A stretch of 64,000 nucleotides of DNA from Chamaelirium japonicum (taxonomy: Eukaryota > Streptophyta > Magnoliopsida > Liliales > Melanthiaceae): assembly GCA_947650365.1 (NCBI GenBank), contig OX393551.1:95144697-95208696 (forward strand). Direction: 5' to 3'. Both the position numbers and the translations under genes were made by a program. The notes beneath the pieces were generated by a model. It ran no database searches and was not told the origin of the DNA. It worked only from the letters and a program-made list of their open reading frames with translations. Below, one piece after another: positions 20,271 to 33,834 of the stretch; positions within the stretch are counted from its first letter, which is position 1; the number at the start of each line of letters is the position of its first letter.

Positions 20271-23200
20271 TCTCCCTTTGTCCTATCTCATAACACGTTA
20301 TCAGCATGAACATGTCGAGCCCAGCTGACCAGTCACAAGAAAACGGAGAGAGAAACGAAGACAGAAGTGGAGTTTTTGATTTTAGATTTCTTCTACTTCA
20401 CACCTATACTCGGGCCAATAGACTAGAGCAAGACTTCTTCTCTATTCTCTCTTTATTTATCTCTCTGTTATCTTTTTTTTTCTTCTCTCTCTTCTATGGT
20501 ATTTTCGACTGGAGCAGGACTTCTTCTCCCTTCTATCTTTGTTTATCTCTCTGTTCTCTTCTCTCTTTTGTCTTTGTTTCTTTCTCCATTTCTTATGACT
20601 GGTTGGCTGGGATCGATATGTTCGTGCTGATAACGTATTGTGAGATGGGAGAGAGCGAGAGCCGTCAAATATGCCCCACCCTAAAGGGGTCATATAAATA
20701 TTGAGTAGTGGAGTTTTGAAATTTTGATTCCTTCTTACTTCACAGCTATACTCTCTTTGTTTTCTTATGACTGGTCGAGTGGGCTTGACATGTTCGTGCC
20801 AATAATGTGTTATAAAAAGAGAGAAGAGAGAAGAGAAGGGAGAGATAAATGAATTATTTAACGGCTGGGCTCGACATGTTTATACTGATAACGTGTTGTA
20901 AGATGGAAGAATAGGAGAGCCGTCAAATATGCCCTACCCTTTATATTATTTATAGGGTAAACTTACTTAGGGCCTAAATAATCTATGGGAAACCCTATTC
21001 CAAGGGAGAGATCCGACGGTGGATAATGAACTAGTGTAAGACTTCTTCTCTCTTTATTTATGTTATTGTTTTCTTCTCTCTTCTTCATAATCTTTTGTGG
21101 AGTTTTGGAATTTAGATTCCTTCCTACTTCGCACCTATACCCATGGCCAATAGACTGGAGCAGGACTTCTTCTCTTTTCTCTCTTCGTTTATCTCCCCGT
21201 TCTTTTTCCTGTTCTTCTCTCTCTTCTGTCTTCGTTTCTTTCTTACTTCTATCTTTATTTTCTCTTTGTTTTTTTGTGACTAGTCAGCTGGGCTCGACAA
21301 ATTTGTGCTGATAACGTGTTGTGAGAAGAGAAAAGAAGAGAAAAGAGAACAGAGAGATAAACAAAGAGAGAAGAGAGAAGAAGTCCTGGTCTAATCCATT
21401 CTCCATGGGTATTGGTGTAAAGTAAGAAGGAATCTAAATTACGAAACTCCACTTCTTAATAATATAATTATAATCTCTCCATGCGCTTCTCTCTTCTTCA
21501 ATGTATTAGGGTTTTCTATAGATTGCTTAGGCCCTAAGTAAGCTTACACCATAAATAATATACGACCCCTTTTGGATGGGGCACGTTTGACGGCTCTCTC
21601 TTTCTCCCTTCTTATAACACGTTATCAGATTCTTTCTTACTTCACACCTATACCGTGGCCAATGGAATAGAGCTGGACTTCTTTTCTCTTCTCTCTTTGT
21701 TTATCTCTCTGGTCTCTACTCCCTTTTTCTATCTCTTCTGTCTTTGTTTATCTCTCCGTTTTCTTGTGACTGGTTGGTTAAGCTTGAAATGTTCGTGCTG
21801 GTAACGTGTTGTGAGATGAGACAAAGAGGGAGCCATCAAACATGCCCTACCTTAAAAGGGTCGTATAAATATTAAAAAGTGAAGTTTTGGATTTTAGATT
21901 CATTATTACATCACACCTATACCCGTGGCTAATGCACTGGCTATACCCGTGGCCAATGCACTGGAACAAGTCTTCTTCTCTCTTCTCTCTTCTCTCTTCT
22001 CTCTTTATTTATCTCTCCGTTCTCTCCGTTCTTTTCTCTTTTCTTCTCTCTCTTCTGTCTTCGTTTATCTTTTTATTTTTTTACGACTGGTCGGTTAGGG
22101 TTGATATGTTCATGCTGATAATGTGTTGTGAGAAAAGAGAAGAAGAGAGAAGAAAATAGAGAGATAAACAAAGAGATAAGAGAGAAGAAGTCATACTTAT
22201 GTCCATTTACCATGGGTATAGGTACGAAGTAAGAAGGAACCTAAATTCCAAAATTTTATTTCTCAATAATATAATTAAATCTCTCCGTTATCTTCTTTAT
22301 CTCTCATATGGATTAGGGTTTCCTATAGATTGCTTAGGCCCTAAGTCATCTTTCCTTATAAATAATATACGACCCCCTTAGGATGGGGAACGTTTGACGG
22401 CTCTCTCTTTCTCCCATCTTACAAGACATTATCAGCACGAACATGTCAAGCCCAGCTGACCAGTCACAAAAAAATAGAGATAAAATAAAGACATAAGTGG
22501 AGTTTTGGAATTTAATTTGCTTCTAACTTTATACCTATACCCGTGGCCAATGGACTAGAGCAGGACTTCTTCTCTCTTCTGTCTTCTTTTATTTCTCCGT
22601 TCTCTTCTATCTTCTCCTATGGATTTGGGTTTCTCATAGATTGCTTAGGCCCTAAGTAAGCTTACCCTATAAATAATATATGACCCCTTTAGGGTAGGGC
22701 ACGTTTGACTCTTTCTCTTTCTCCCATCTCATAATATGTTATCCACACGAACATGTCGAGCCCATCCGACCAGTCGTAAGAAAATGGAGAGAGAAAAGAA
22801 GACAGAAGTAGAGTTTTGAAATTCAGATTCCTTCTTACTTCACACCTATATCCGTGGCCAATTGACTAGAGTAGGACTTCTTCTCTTTTCTCTCTTTATT
22901 TATCTCTCTATTCTCTTCTCTCTTCTTCTCTCTCTTCTATGGAGTTTCAGAATTAAGATTCCTTCTTACTTCACACCCATACCTGTGGCCAATGGACTGG
23001 AGCAGGACTTCTTCTCTCTTCTCTCTTTGTTTATCTCTTTGTTCTTTTCTCTTTTCTTCTCTCTCTTTTGTTTTCATTTCTCTCTCTGTTTTCTTGTAAT
23101 TGGTCGGTTGGGCTTGACATGTTCGTGCTGATAACGTATTATGAGATAGGAGAAAGTGAGCGCCGTTAAATGTGCCCCACCCTAAAGGGGTCGTATATTA

Positions 23201-25893
23201 TTTATAAGGTACGCTTGCTTAGGGCCTAAGAAATCTATGGGAAGCCCTAATCCATGGGAGAAGAAAGAAGAGAATAGAAAGATTTAATTATATTATTGAG
23301 AAGTGGAGTTTTGGAATTTTGATTTCTTCTTATTTTACACCTATACCCATAGTCAATAGACTCGAGCAGGACTTCTTCTCTCTTTTATCTTCGTTTATAT
23401 CTCCATTCTCTTCTCTCATCTTCTTTCTCTTCTGTCTTCATTTCTCTCTCCGTTTTCTTGCGACTGGTCGGCTAGGCTCGACATATTTGTACTGATAACG
23501 TGTTATGAGATAGGAGAAAGAGAAAGCCGTCAAATATGCCCCACCCTAAAGGGGTCGTATATTATTTATAGGGTAAGCTTATTTAGGGCCTAAGCAATCT
23601 ATGAGAAATCCTAATCCATGGGAGAAGAGAGAAGAGAACGTGGAGATTTAATTATAATATTAAGAAATAGAGTTTTGGAATTTAGATTCTTTCTTACTTC
23701 ATACCTATACCCGTGACGAATGGACTAGAGCATGAGTTCTTCTCTATTCTCTCATCGTTTATCTCTTCGTTCTTATCTCTCTTCTTCTCTCTTCTCACAA
23801 CCCGTTATCAGCACGAACATGTCGAGCCCAGCTAACCAGTGGCAAGAAAATGGAGAAAGAAACAAAGACAAAAGAGAGAAGAAGAGGGACAAGAAAAAAG
23901 AAGAGAATGGAGAGATAAATGAAGAGAAAAGAAAGAAGAAGCCCAACTCCAGTCCATTGGCTACGAGTATTGGTGTGAAGTAAGTAGGAATCAAAATTCT
24001 AAAACTCCACTTCTCAATACTTATACGACTCCTTTATGGTGGGGCACGTTTGACGGGTCTCTCTTTGTCCTATCTCACAACACATTATCCGCACGAATAT
24101 GTTGAGCCCACCCGACCAGTCCTAAGAAAACAGAGAGAGAAACGACGACAGAAGTAAAGTTTTTGAATTTAGATTTCTTCTTACTTCACACCTATACCCG
24201 TGGCCAATGGACTGGAGCAGGACTTCTTCTCTCTTCATTTATCTCTCTGTTCTCTTCTCTTTTTTTTTTCTATTTTCTACGTAGTTTTGGACTGGAGCAG
24301 GAATTTTTCTCCCTTCTATCTTTGTTTATTTCTTCATTCTCTTCTCTCTTCTGTCTTTGTTTCTCTCTCCGTTTTCTTGTGACTAGTCGATTGGGATTGA
24401 TATGTTCGTGCTGATAACATATTGGGAGATGGGAGAGAGAGAGCCATCAAATATGCCCTACCCTAAAATGGTCGTATAAATATTGAGAAGTGGAGTTTTG
24501 GAATTAATATTCCTTCTTACTTTACATCTATACCCATAGCCAATGGACTGGAATAGGACTTCTTCTCTCTTCTCTCTTCGTTTAACTCTTTATTCTCTTT
24601 TCTCTTCTTCTCTCTCTTCTGTCTTCGTTTCTGTCTCTGTTTCGTTGTGACTGGTCAGCTGGGCTCGATATGTTTCTGTCTCTGTCTCTGTTTCTATGTT
24701 ATTTAACTAATATATTATTATAAAAAAAACAGAGAGAGAAACGAAGACAGAAGAAAGGGAAGTAGAGAGAAGATAACGAAGAGATAAATGAAAAGAGAAG
24801 AGAGAAGAAGTCCTGCTCCTGTTCATTGGCCATGGGTATAGGTGTAAAGTAAGAAGGAATCTAAATTCTAAATCTCTACCTCTTAATATTTATGCGACCT
24901 CTTTAGGTTGGGGCATGTTTGACGGCTCTCTTATTCTCCCATCTCACAATACTTATCATATAAATAATATACGACACCTTTAGAGTGGGGCATGTTAGAC
25001 AACTCTCTTTTTCTCCCATCTCACAATATGCTATCAGTATGAATATGTCGAGCCCAACCGACTAGTCATAAGAAAATGAAGATAGAAACAAAGAAAAAAG
25101 AGAGAAGAAGAGAAAAGAGAATAGAGAGATAAACGAAGAGAGAAGAGAGATGAAGTCCTACTCTAGTCCATTGACCACGAGTATAGGTGTAAAGTAAGAA
25201 GAAATCTAAATTCCAAAACTCCACTTCTGTCTTCGTTTCTCTTTTCGTTTTCTTGCGACTGGTCGGCTAGGCTCAATATGTTCGTGCTGATAACATGTTG
25301 TGAGATGAGAGAAAGAGAGAGCCGTCAAACGAGCCCCACCCTAAAGGGGTCGAATAAATATTAAGTAGTAGAGTTTTGGAATTTAGATTTCTTCTTATTT
25401 CACACCTATACCCGTGGTCAATGGACTGGAGCAGGACTTCTTCTCTTTTCTCTCTTTATTTATCTCTCTGTTCTCTTCTATCTTCTTCTGTCTTCTCTTC
25501 ATTTATCTCTCTGTTCTCTTCTCTCTTCTTCTCTCTTTTATCTTCGTTTCTCTCTCCGTTTTCTTGTGACTGGTCGGGTAGGCTCGATATATAAATATTG
25601 ATAACAAATTTTGAGATAGGAGAAAAAGAGAGCCATCAAATATGCCCTACCCTAAAGGGGCTGTATATTATTTATAGCGTAAGCTAACTTAGGGCCTAAG
25701 CAATCTATGAGAAAGAGAAACGAAGACAGAAGAGAGAAGAAAACGCAGAGAGAAACGAAGATAGAATATAAAGAAGAAAAGAGAAAAGAACGAAGAGATA
25801 AACGAAGAGAGAAGAGAGAAGAAATCTTGCTCTAGTCCATTCGCCACGGGTATAGATGTGAAGTAAGAAAGAATCTAAATTCCAAAACTCCAC
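20271..25893. repeat. Array block 1, mixed orientation
   Basis: Primer-site words plus near 20300, 22430, 22740, 23800, 24090 and 25030 (and one cut near 21620); minus near 20630, 20790, 20880, 21300, 21790, 22110, 23130, 23490, 24410 and 25280. TATA segments plus near 21550, 22360 and 22670, minus near 20950, 23200, 23560 and 25665. Plus-to-minus switches at AGAAGTGGAG occur near 20362, 22500 and 22808; the reverse switch is near 25225. Confidence 0.8.
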
Positions 25894-26515
25894 TTCTCAA
25901 TAGTATCATCTCAACGTTATTATGATTATCATAGTAATATTACTATAATTATTTATTTAATTATTAAATAATTTAATAATTAGATAATTTAATAATTAAG
26001 TTCTTAGTAAAATAATTAATTATTTTAATTATTTAATTATCTAGTTATTTAATTATTTTTTTAATATTAAAAATATAAAGTAAACTAATTAAATAAATAT
26101 TGAGAGAGAAGAGAGAATAAGTCCTGCTCCAGTCCATTCGCCATGGGTATAGGTATGAAGTAAGTAGGAATCTAAATTCCAAAACTCCACAGAAAATAAA
26201 GAAGAAAAAAGAAAAGAACAGAGGGATAAATGAAGATAGAAGAAGTCATGCTCTAGTCCATTGGCCACGGGTATAAGTATGAAGTAAGAAGAAATCTAAA
26301 TTTCAAAAACTCCACTTCGCAATAGTTCATTTTATTTAGATAATTCAATAACTATTTATACTATAATAATTATATTTAATTAATTATTTTACTAAAAACT
26401 TAATTATTAAATTATTTAAAATATTTAATAATTAAATAATTAATTTAATTTAATTACAAAAATTATTGTAATATTACTATGATAATCATAATAACGTCGA
26501 GATGATACTATTACG
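25894..26515. repeat. Inverted pair of AT-rich modules
   Basis: An AT-rich module in plus orientation starts with GTATCATCTCAACGTTATT (near 25900) and runs to about 26095. A minus-orientation copy (about 26325-26510) ends with the complementary word. About 230 bp of leader and B sequence separates them. Confidence 0.75.
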
Positions 26516-29019
26516 AAGTGGAGTTTTGGAATTTAGATTCCTTCTTAGTTCACACCTATACCCGTGGCCAATGGACTGGAGCAGGATTTCTTCTTTCTTT
26601 TCTCTTCATTTATTTTTTCGTTCTCTCTTCTTCTCTCTCTTCTGTCTTTGTTTCTCCCTTTGTTTTTTTTTTGTCTTCTTCTCTCTCTTCTGTGGACTTT
26701 TGGAATTTAGATTCCTTCCTACTTCATACCTATACCTATAGCCAATTGACTAGAGTAGGACTTTTTCTCTCTTCTCTCTTTATTTATCTCTCCAGTCTCT
26801 TCTCTCTTCTTCTCTCTCTTCTGTGGAGTTTTGCAATTTAGATTCCTTCTCACTTCACGCCTATACACGTGGCGAATGGACTGGAGCTGGATTTCATCTC
26901 TCTTCTCTCTCAATATTTATTTAATTAGTTTATTTTATATTGTTAATACTAAAAAAATAATTAAATAACTTGTTAAATAATTTTTTAAATAAATTCAAAT
27001 TATTTAAATATCTCTTAGATTATTTATTAAATTAAATTATTAATAATATGTTTAATAAATTTCATTTAATTTAAGCTTGGCATATTTATGTCTCCGTTCT
27101 TTTCTCTTTTTCTTTCATCTCACAACACATTAACAACACGAATATATTGAGCCCAGCTGACCAGTCGTAAGAAAACAGAGAGAGAAATGAAGATAGAAGT
27201 GGACTTTTGGAATTTAGATTCCTTTTTACTTCATACCTATACCCGTGGCTAATGGAATAGAATAGGACTTCTTCTCTCTTCTATCTTCGTTTATTTCTCG
27301 GTTCTCTTCTTTTTTCTTTTTTCTTTTTTCTTTTCTCTTTTCTGTCTTTGTTTCTGTCTTCATTCTCTCTTCTCTCTTCTTCTCTCTCTTCTGTGGGTAT
27401 TGGAATTTAGATTCCTTCTTACTTCATACCTATATCCGTGTGAAGTATAGGTGTGAAGTAAGAAGGAATTTAAATTCCAAAATTCTACTTCTGTCTTTAT
27501 TTCTCTCTCTATTTTCTTGTGACTAGTCTGCTAGGCTTGATATGTTAGTACTGATAACATGTTGTGAGATGTGAGAAAGAGAGAGTCGTCAAACATGTGC
27601 CACCATAAAGGGGTCATATAAATACTGAGGAGTGGAGTTTTGGAATTTAGATTCCTTCTTACTTCTTTCTTCTCTCTTCTTCTCTCTTCTCACTATATAT
27701 TATCTGTACGAAAATGTTGAGCCCAGCCGACCAGTCACAAGAAAACAGAGAGAGAAACGAAGATAGAAGAGAGAGAAGAAGAGAGAAGAGAACGGAGAGA
27801 TAATCGAAGATAGAAGAGAGAAGAAGTCCTGTTCGAGTCTATTCTCCATGGGTTTAGGTGTGAAGTAAGAAAGAATATAAATTTCAAAACTCTACTTCTG
27901 TCTTCGTTTCTTTCCCTATTTTCTTTTGACTGGTCGACTCGGCTCAACATGTTTGTGCTGATAATGTATTGTGGGATGGGAGAAAGAGAGAGCTGTCAAA
28001 CGTGTCCCACTCTAAAGGAGTCATATATTATTTATAGGGTAAGATTACTTAGGACCTAAGTAATCTATAGGAAACCCTAATCCATGAGAGAGATCCGACG
28101 ATGGACATCCATCTTTCTTACTTCATACCTATACCCGTGGCGAATGGACTAGTACAAGACTTCTTCTCTCTTCTATCTTTGTTTATCTCTCTATTCTCTT
28201 TTGTCTTCTTCTCTCTTTTCTGTCTTCGTTTATCTCTCCGTTCTCTTCACTCGTTTTCTTTCTCTTCTATCTTTGTTTCTCTCTCTGTTTTCTTATGACT
28301 GGTCGGTTGGGCTCGATATATTCGTGCTAATAACGTGTTGTGAGGTGGGAGAAAGCGAGAAGAGAACAAAGATATAAACATAAAGAGAATTGTTAAATAT
28401 TAAATTATCTTATAATACGTCATCAACACGAACATATCGAAAGAGAAGAGAGAAGAAGTCCTGCAATCAATTAATCGGAATTTAAATCTCTCTTATAAAT
28501 AACGTTCATACCTAATCCATATTTAAATCTCTCCTACCTGTAATCAATTAAATATAGGTCTTTTTTCTTCCACTTCTGTTCGTTCACCTCAATGTTACAA
28601 TTAGTTAAATAATTATATATCATAATAATGCTACTATAATTTTTTTAATTAAATTAATTATTATATTAAAACAAAGAGAGAAAAGAATTTAATATGATAA
28701 TCATAATAACGTTGAGATGATACTATTGAGAAGTGGAGTTTTGGAATTTAGATTCCTTCTTACTTCACACTTATACCCGTGGCCAATGGACTGGAGCAGA
28801 ACTTCTTCTTTCTTCTCTCTTCGTTTATCTCTCTATTCTATTCTCTCTTCCTATCTCTTATGTCTTCGTTTCTTTCTTCGTTTTCTTGTGGCTGGTCGGC
28901 TAGGCTCGATAAGTTCGTGCTGATAACGTATTGTGAGATAGAAGATTGCTTATTTATTTTAGTTATTTTATTTATTTTAATTAATATTTTTTTAATAAAA
29001 TTATATAATTAATTCTCTC
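26516..29019. repeat. Array block 2 with tandem B modules
   Basis: Three minus-orientation B modules in direct tandem (starting GTGGAGTTTTGG or similar, near 26518, 26695 and 26823) are followed by an AT-rich patch (26905-27080). Primer-site words plus near 27140, 27700 and 28430, minus near 27550, 27950, 28320 and 28920. A minus LTR lacking its outer tip lies at about 27967-28109. Confidence 0.75.
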
Positions 29020-29800
29020 AATTAGTAAGCTTACCCTATAAATAGACTGGAGTAGGACTTTCCTTCTCTTCTCTCTTCATTTATAATTTATCATAGTAAT
29101 GTTACTATAATTTTTTTAATTAAATTATTTATTTATTTATTTATTAAATAATTTAAATAATTAAATAATTTAATTATTAAGTTTTTAGTAAAATAAATAA
29201 TTTATTTAATATTAAATAGATGATTAATTTAAATCATATAAGAAGAAATATTATAGAAACCCTATTTATTAAATTATCATAGTTTAATTTTTTTAAATTA
29301 TAGTAACATTACTATGATAATCATTATTTCTTTAATTACTTATTTATTTAAATATTTATTTAATTTATTAACAAATTAGTTATTCAATAAGTAAATAATC
29401 TATTTAATATATTTCTTCACTAAATAAATTTTTAAATATTTAAATAATTAACTTATTATTTAATTAATTAAAAATAAATAATAATTAATAAAATAAATTA
29501 ATAAAATGAATTAATAAATTAATTATATAATTAAATGATTATTTCTTTATTTAATAATTTAAATAATTAAATAGTTACCTAATTGAATTATTTAATAATA
29601 TAATCATAATAAATAAATAATATAATAAATTTAATTTAATTACTAGGTAATTCAATAATTAAATAAATTATTTATTTTACTAAAAACTAAATTATTTAAA
29701 TTATTAAATTAATTTAAATATTTAAAAATTTAATAAATAAATTATTTAATTAAAAAAATTATAGTAACATTACTATGATAATCATAATAACGTAAAGATG
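29020..29800. repeat. AT-rich inverted-repeat module
   Basis: About 0.7 kb of TAAATAATTAAAT-like sequence. ATCATAGTAATGTTACTATAA near the left edge (29088) is mirrored by its complement near 29755-29785, and internal words such as TTTTTAGTAAAATAA recur inverted. No coding content. Confidence 0.75.
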
Positions 29801-32800
29801 ACTGGTCAGCCTTAATTATTTATAAGGTAAGCTTACTTAGGGTTTAAGCAATCTATAGGAAACCTTAATCAATGGGAGAGATTCAACGGTGGATAGCGAT
29901 CCGATAATTAGAGAGAGAAGAAGAGAGAAGACGTCCTGCTCTAGTCCTTTCACCACGGGTATAGGCGTGAAGTAAGAAAGATGACTATCCACCATCGGAT
30001 CTCTCCCATGGATTAGGGTTTCCCATAGATTGTTTAGGCCCTAAGTAAGCTTACCCTATAAATAATATATTATCGTTTTAGAGTGGGGCATGTTTGATGG
30101 CTCTCACTTTCTTCCACATCATAACACGTTATCAGCATGAACATATCGAGCCCAACCGACCAGTCGCAAGAATACAGAGAGATAAACGAAGACAAAAGAG
30201 CAAGAAGGAAAGATAAGAGAACGGAGAGATAAATAAAGAGAGAAGAGAGAAGAAGTCCTGCTTTAGTTCATTAGCTACGGGTATCGGTGTGAAGTAAGAA
30301 GGAATCTAAATTCTAAAACTCCTCAGAAGAAAGAGAAAAAGAGAGAAGAGAACAGAGAGATAAATGAAGAGAGAAGAAAGAAGAAGTTATGCTCTAGTCT
30401 ATTGGCCACAGGTATAGGTATGAAGTAAGAAAGAAATCTAATTATGGTAGGGCATATTTGACGGCTCTCTCTTTCTCCCATCTCACAACATGTTATCAGC
30501 ATGAATATATCGAGCCTAGCTGACTAGTCACTAGAAAACGGATAGAGAAACAAAAAGAGAAGAGAGAAGAAGTCCTACTCTAGTCCATTAGTCACGGGTA
30601 TTGGTGTGAAGTAGTGTGAAGTAAGAAAGAGTCTAAATTCCAAAATTCAACTTCTCAATAAATAATATAGGACCCCTTTAGGGTGGGGCACGTTTGATGG
30701 CTCTCTCTTTTTTAAGCATAAACTTGAAATAATCAATATTTTTATAAATTTTCTTTAGGGTGGGGCACTATTATTTATCTCTACGTTCGCTCACTCCGTT
30801 TAAATAATTAACTAATTATTTAATTATTTAAAAATAAGATAATAATTAAAGAAATAACTAATAAAATAAATTAATAAATTAATTATATAATTAAATCATT
30901 ATATTTTTATTTAATAATTTAAATAATTAAATAGTTACCTAATTTAATTATTTAATAATAAAATAATAATAAATAAATAAAATAATAAATTTAATTAAAT
31001 AATTAGATAATTAAATAATTAAATAAATTAATTATTTTAATAAAAACTTAATTATTAAATTATTTAAATTAATTAATAATTAAATAAAATTTTAATTTAA
31101 TTTAAAAATGTATAGTAACATTAATATGATAATCATAATAACGTTGAGATGATACTATTGAGAAATGGAGTTTTTGAATTTAGATTCCTTCTTACTTCAT
31201 ACCTATACCCGTGGCCAATGGACAAGAGCGTGACTTCTTCTTACTTAGGGCCTAAGCAATCTATACGAAACCCTAATCAATGGGAAAAATCCAATGGTTG
31301 ACAGCTATCCGATAATTAGAAAAAGAAGAACAGAGAAGAGAGAATAAGTCTAGCTCCAGTCCATTCGCTATGGGTATAGGTGTGAAGTAAGAATAATGGT
31401 TGTCCACCGTCGGATCTCTCCTATAGATTAGGGTTTCCTATAGATTACTTAGGCCTTAAGTAAGCTTACCCTATAAATAATAAATTATCCCTTTAGGATG
31501 GAGCACGTTTGACGACTTTTTCTTTCTCCTATTTCACAACATGCTATTAGTGCGAACATATCGAGCCCAGCCGACCAGTCGCAAGAAAACAGAGAGAGAA
31601 ACAAAGATAGAAGAGAGAGAGAAAAGAATAGAGAGATAAATAAAGAGGGAAGAGAAAAGAAGTCCTACTCTAGTTCATTGGCCATGGGTATTGGTGTGAA
31701 GTAAGAAGGAATCTAAATTCCAAACCTCTATAGAAGAGAGAGAAGAAGTGAGAAGATAACGAAGAGATAAATGAAGAGAGAAATGAAAAGAAGTCCTACT
31801 CCAGTCTATTGGCCACGGGTATTAGTGTGAAGTAAGAAGGAATCTAAATTCTAAATCTCCATAAAAGAGAGAGAAGAAGAGATTAAATATGGAGCAGTAC
31901 TAAAAATAATATTAGTTAAATAATCTCTCTTATTAGGTACGAATATGTCGAGCCCAGCCGATCAATCACAAGAAAACGAAGAGAGAAACGAAGACAGAAG
32001 AGAGAGAAGAAGAGAGAAGAGAACAGAGAGACAAATGAAGAGAGAAGAGAGAAGAAGTCCTGCTCCAGTCTATTCGCCACGGGTATATGTGTGAAGTAAG
32101 AAGGAATCTAAATTCCAAAACTCTAGTTCTCAATAATATAATTAAATCTTTTCTTTCTCTTATCTCTTCTTCTCTCTCTTTTATCTTCTCTTCTTTCTTC
32201 GTTTTCTTGCGACTGGTTGGCTGGGCTCGATATGTTCGTACTAATAACGTGTTGTGAGATGGGAGAAAGAGAGAAAAGAACAAATAGATAAACGAGGAGA
32301 GAAGTAAGAAGAAGTCCTGCTTAGGCCCTAAGTAATCTCCCATGGATTAGGATTTGTCGTAGATTGCTTAGGCCCTAAGTAATCTTACCCAATAAATAAT
32401 ATACCTGTGGCCTCTCTAGTCCATTGGCCACGGGTATAGGTGTGAAGTGAAAAGGAATGTAAGTTCCAAAACTCCACTTCTTAATATTTATACGACTTCT
32501 TTAGGGTGGGCATATTTGATAGCTCTCCCTTTCTCCTATTTCGTAACACGTTATCAGCACGAACTTGTGGAGCCGAGCCGACCAGTCATAAGAAAATGGA
32601 GAGAAATGAAGACAGAAGTAGATTTTTGCAATTTATATTCTTTCTTACTTCATATATATATCCGTGGATAATAGACTGGAGCATGACTTCTTCTCTTTTT
32701 TCTCTTCGTTTATCTCTCCGTTCTCTTCTCTCTTCTTTTCTTTCTTCTGTCTTCGTTTCTTTCTCTGTTTTCTTTTGACTGGTCAGCTGGGCTCGATATG

Positions 32801-33118
32801 TTCATGCTGATAACGCGTTGTGAGATTAAATAAGTATAATAAATAAAGAGATGGTAGAGATCTGGTGGGTCGTATAACTATTAAGAAGTGGAGTTTTGGA
32901 ATTTAGTTTTCTTCTCTCTTCGTTTATCTCTTCGTTCTCTTCTCTCTTATTTGAAGAATATACGACCCCTTTAGGGTAGGGCACGCTTGACGGCTCTTTT
33001 CTCCCATCTCAAAACACGTTATCAGTACGAACATGTCGAAGAGATAAGAAGTTCTATAATCAATTAAATATTTATTTAATTAGATTCCATGGGGCTCGAT
33101 ATATTCATGCTAATAACG
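29801..33118. repeat. Array block 3, mostly plus units
   Basis: Plus LTRs at 29981-30126 and 31395-31541, each missing about the first 20 bp and directly followed by a primer-site word. Minus LTR outer parts near 29815-29915 and 31240-31320. An AT-rich module spans about 30790-31150. Further primer-site words plus near 30490, 32550 and 33020, minus near 32240 and 32800. Confidence 0.75.
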
Positions 33119-33286
33119 TGTTGTGAGATGGGAGAAAGAGAGAGCCGTCAAATGTGCCCCACCCTTAAAGGGTTGTATATTATTTATAGGGTAAGCTTAC
33201 TTAGGGCCTAAGCAATCTATGGGAAACCCTAATCCACGGGAGAGATCCGATGGTGAGTAGCCATCTAATCGAACGATCTCATAACA
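33119..33286 (-). mobile_element. Complete 168-bp LTR
   Basis: In plus-strand reading it is TGTTGTGAGATGGGAG...GAACGATCTCATAACA. The termini form an 11-bp inverted repeat with one mismatch. It contains the TATA segment (minus CTATAAATAATATAC), a telo-box-like AAACCCTAA and the palindrome CTTAGGCCCTAAG. Confidence 0.85.
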
Positions 33287-33834
33287 GTTGTAATGTTTTA
33301 AAAAAAAATTAAAAAAAAATATTAATTATTTTTCAAGCAAAAAATTTGTTTATTTAAATTAATTATTTTTCTAAAAACATAATTTATAAATTTTTTAAAT
33401 TATTAAATAATTCAAATGAAGATAAATAAGAGAGAAGAGAGAAGAAGTCTTGCTCCAGTCCATTCACGACGGGTATAGGTGCGAAGTAAAAAGGAATCTA
33501 AATGCTAAAACTTTATTTCTCAATAGTATCATCTCAACGTTACTACGATTATCATAGAAAATTCTCTTCTCTCTTCATTTTAATTAAACGATTAATTTAA
33601 CTAAAAAAATTATAGTAGCAACACTCCACTTAATTATCATAGTAATAAAATAAAGTAAGAAGAGAGAAGTTAATTAAATATTTATTTGATTATTTATTTA
33701 TTTAACTATTTAATTTATTAAATAATTAAATTAATTAAATAATAGGAAGTAAAGAAAGAAGATGAAGCACACTTGAATTTTTTTCTTTAAAAATATTTTA
33801 TATTTTTCTTTAAAAAAATATAAAATATTACAAC

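Noticed and set aside
20290..20330. tRNA-Ile gene fragments, because of the anticodon-arm match
   Set aside because: Only about 14 nt match and no acceptor, D or T arm follows; it fits a primer-site complement, not a tRNA gene.
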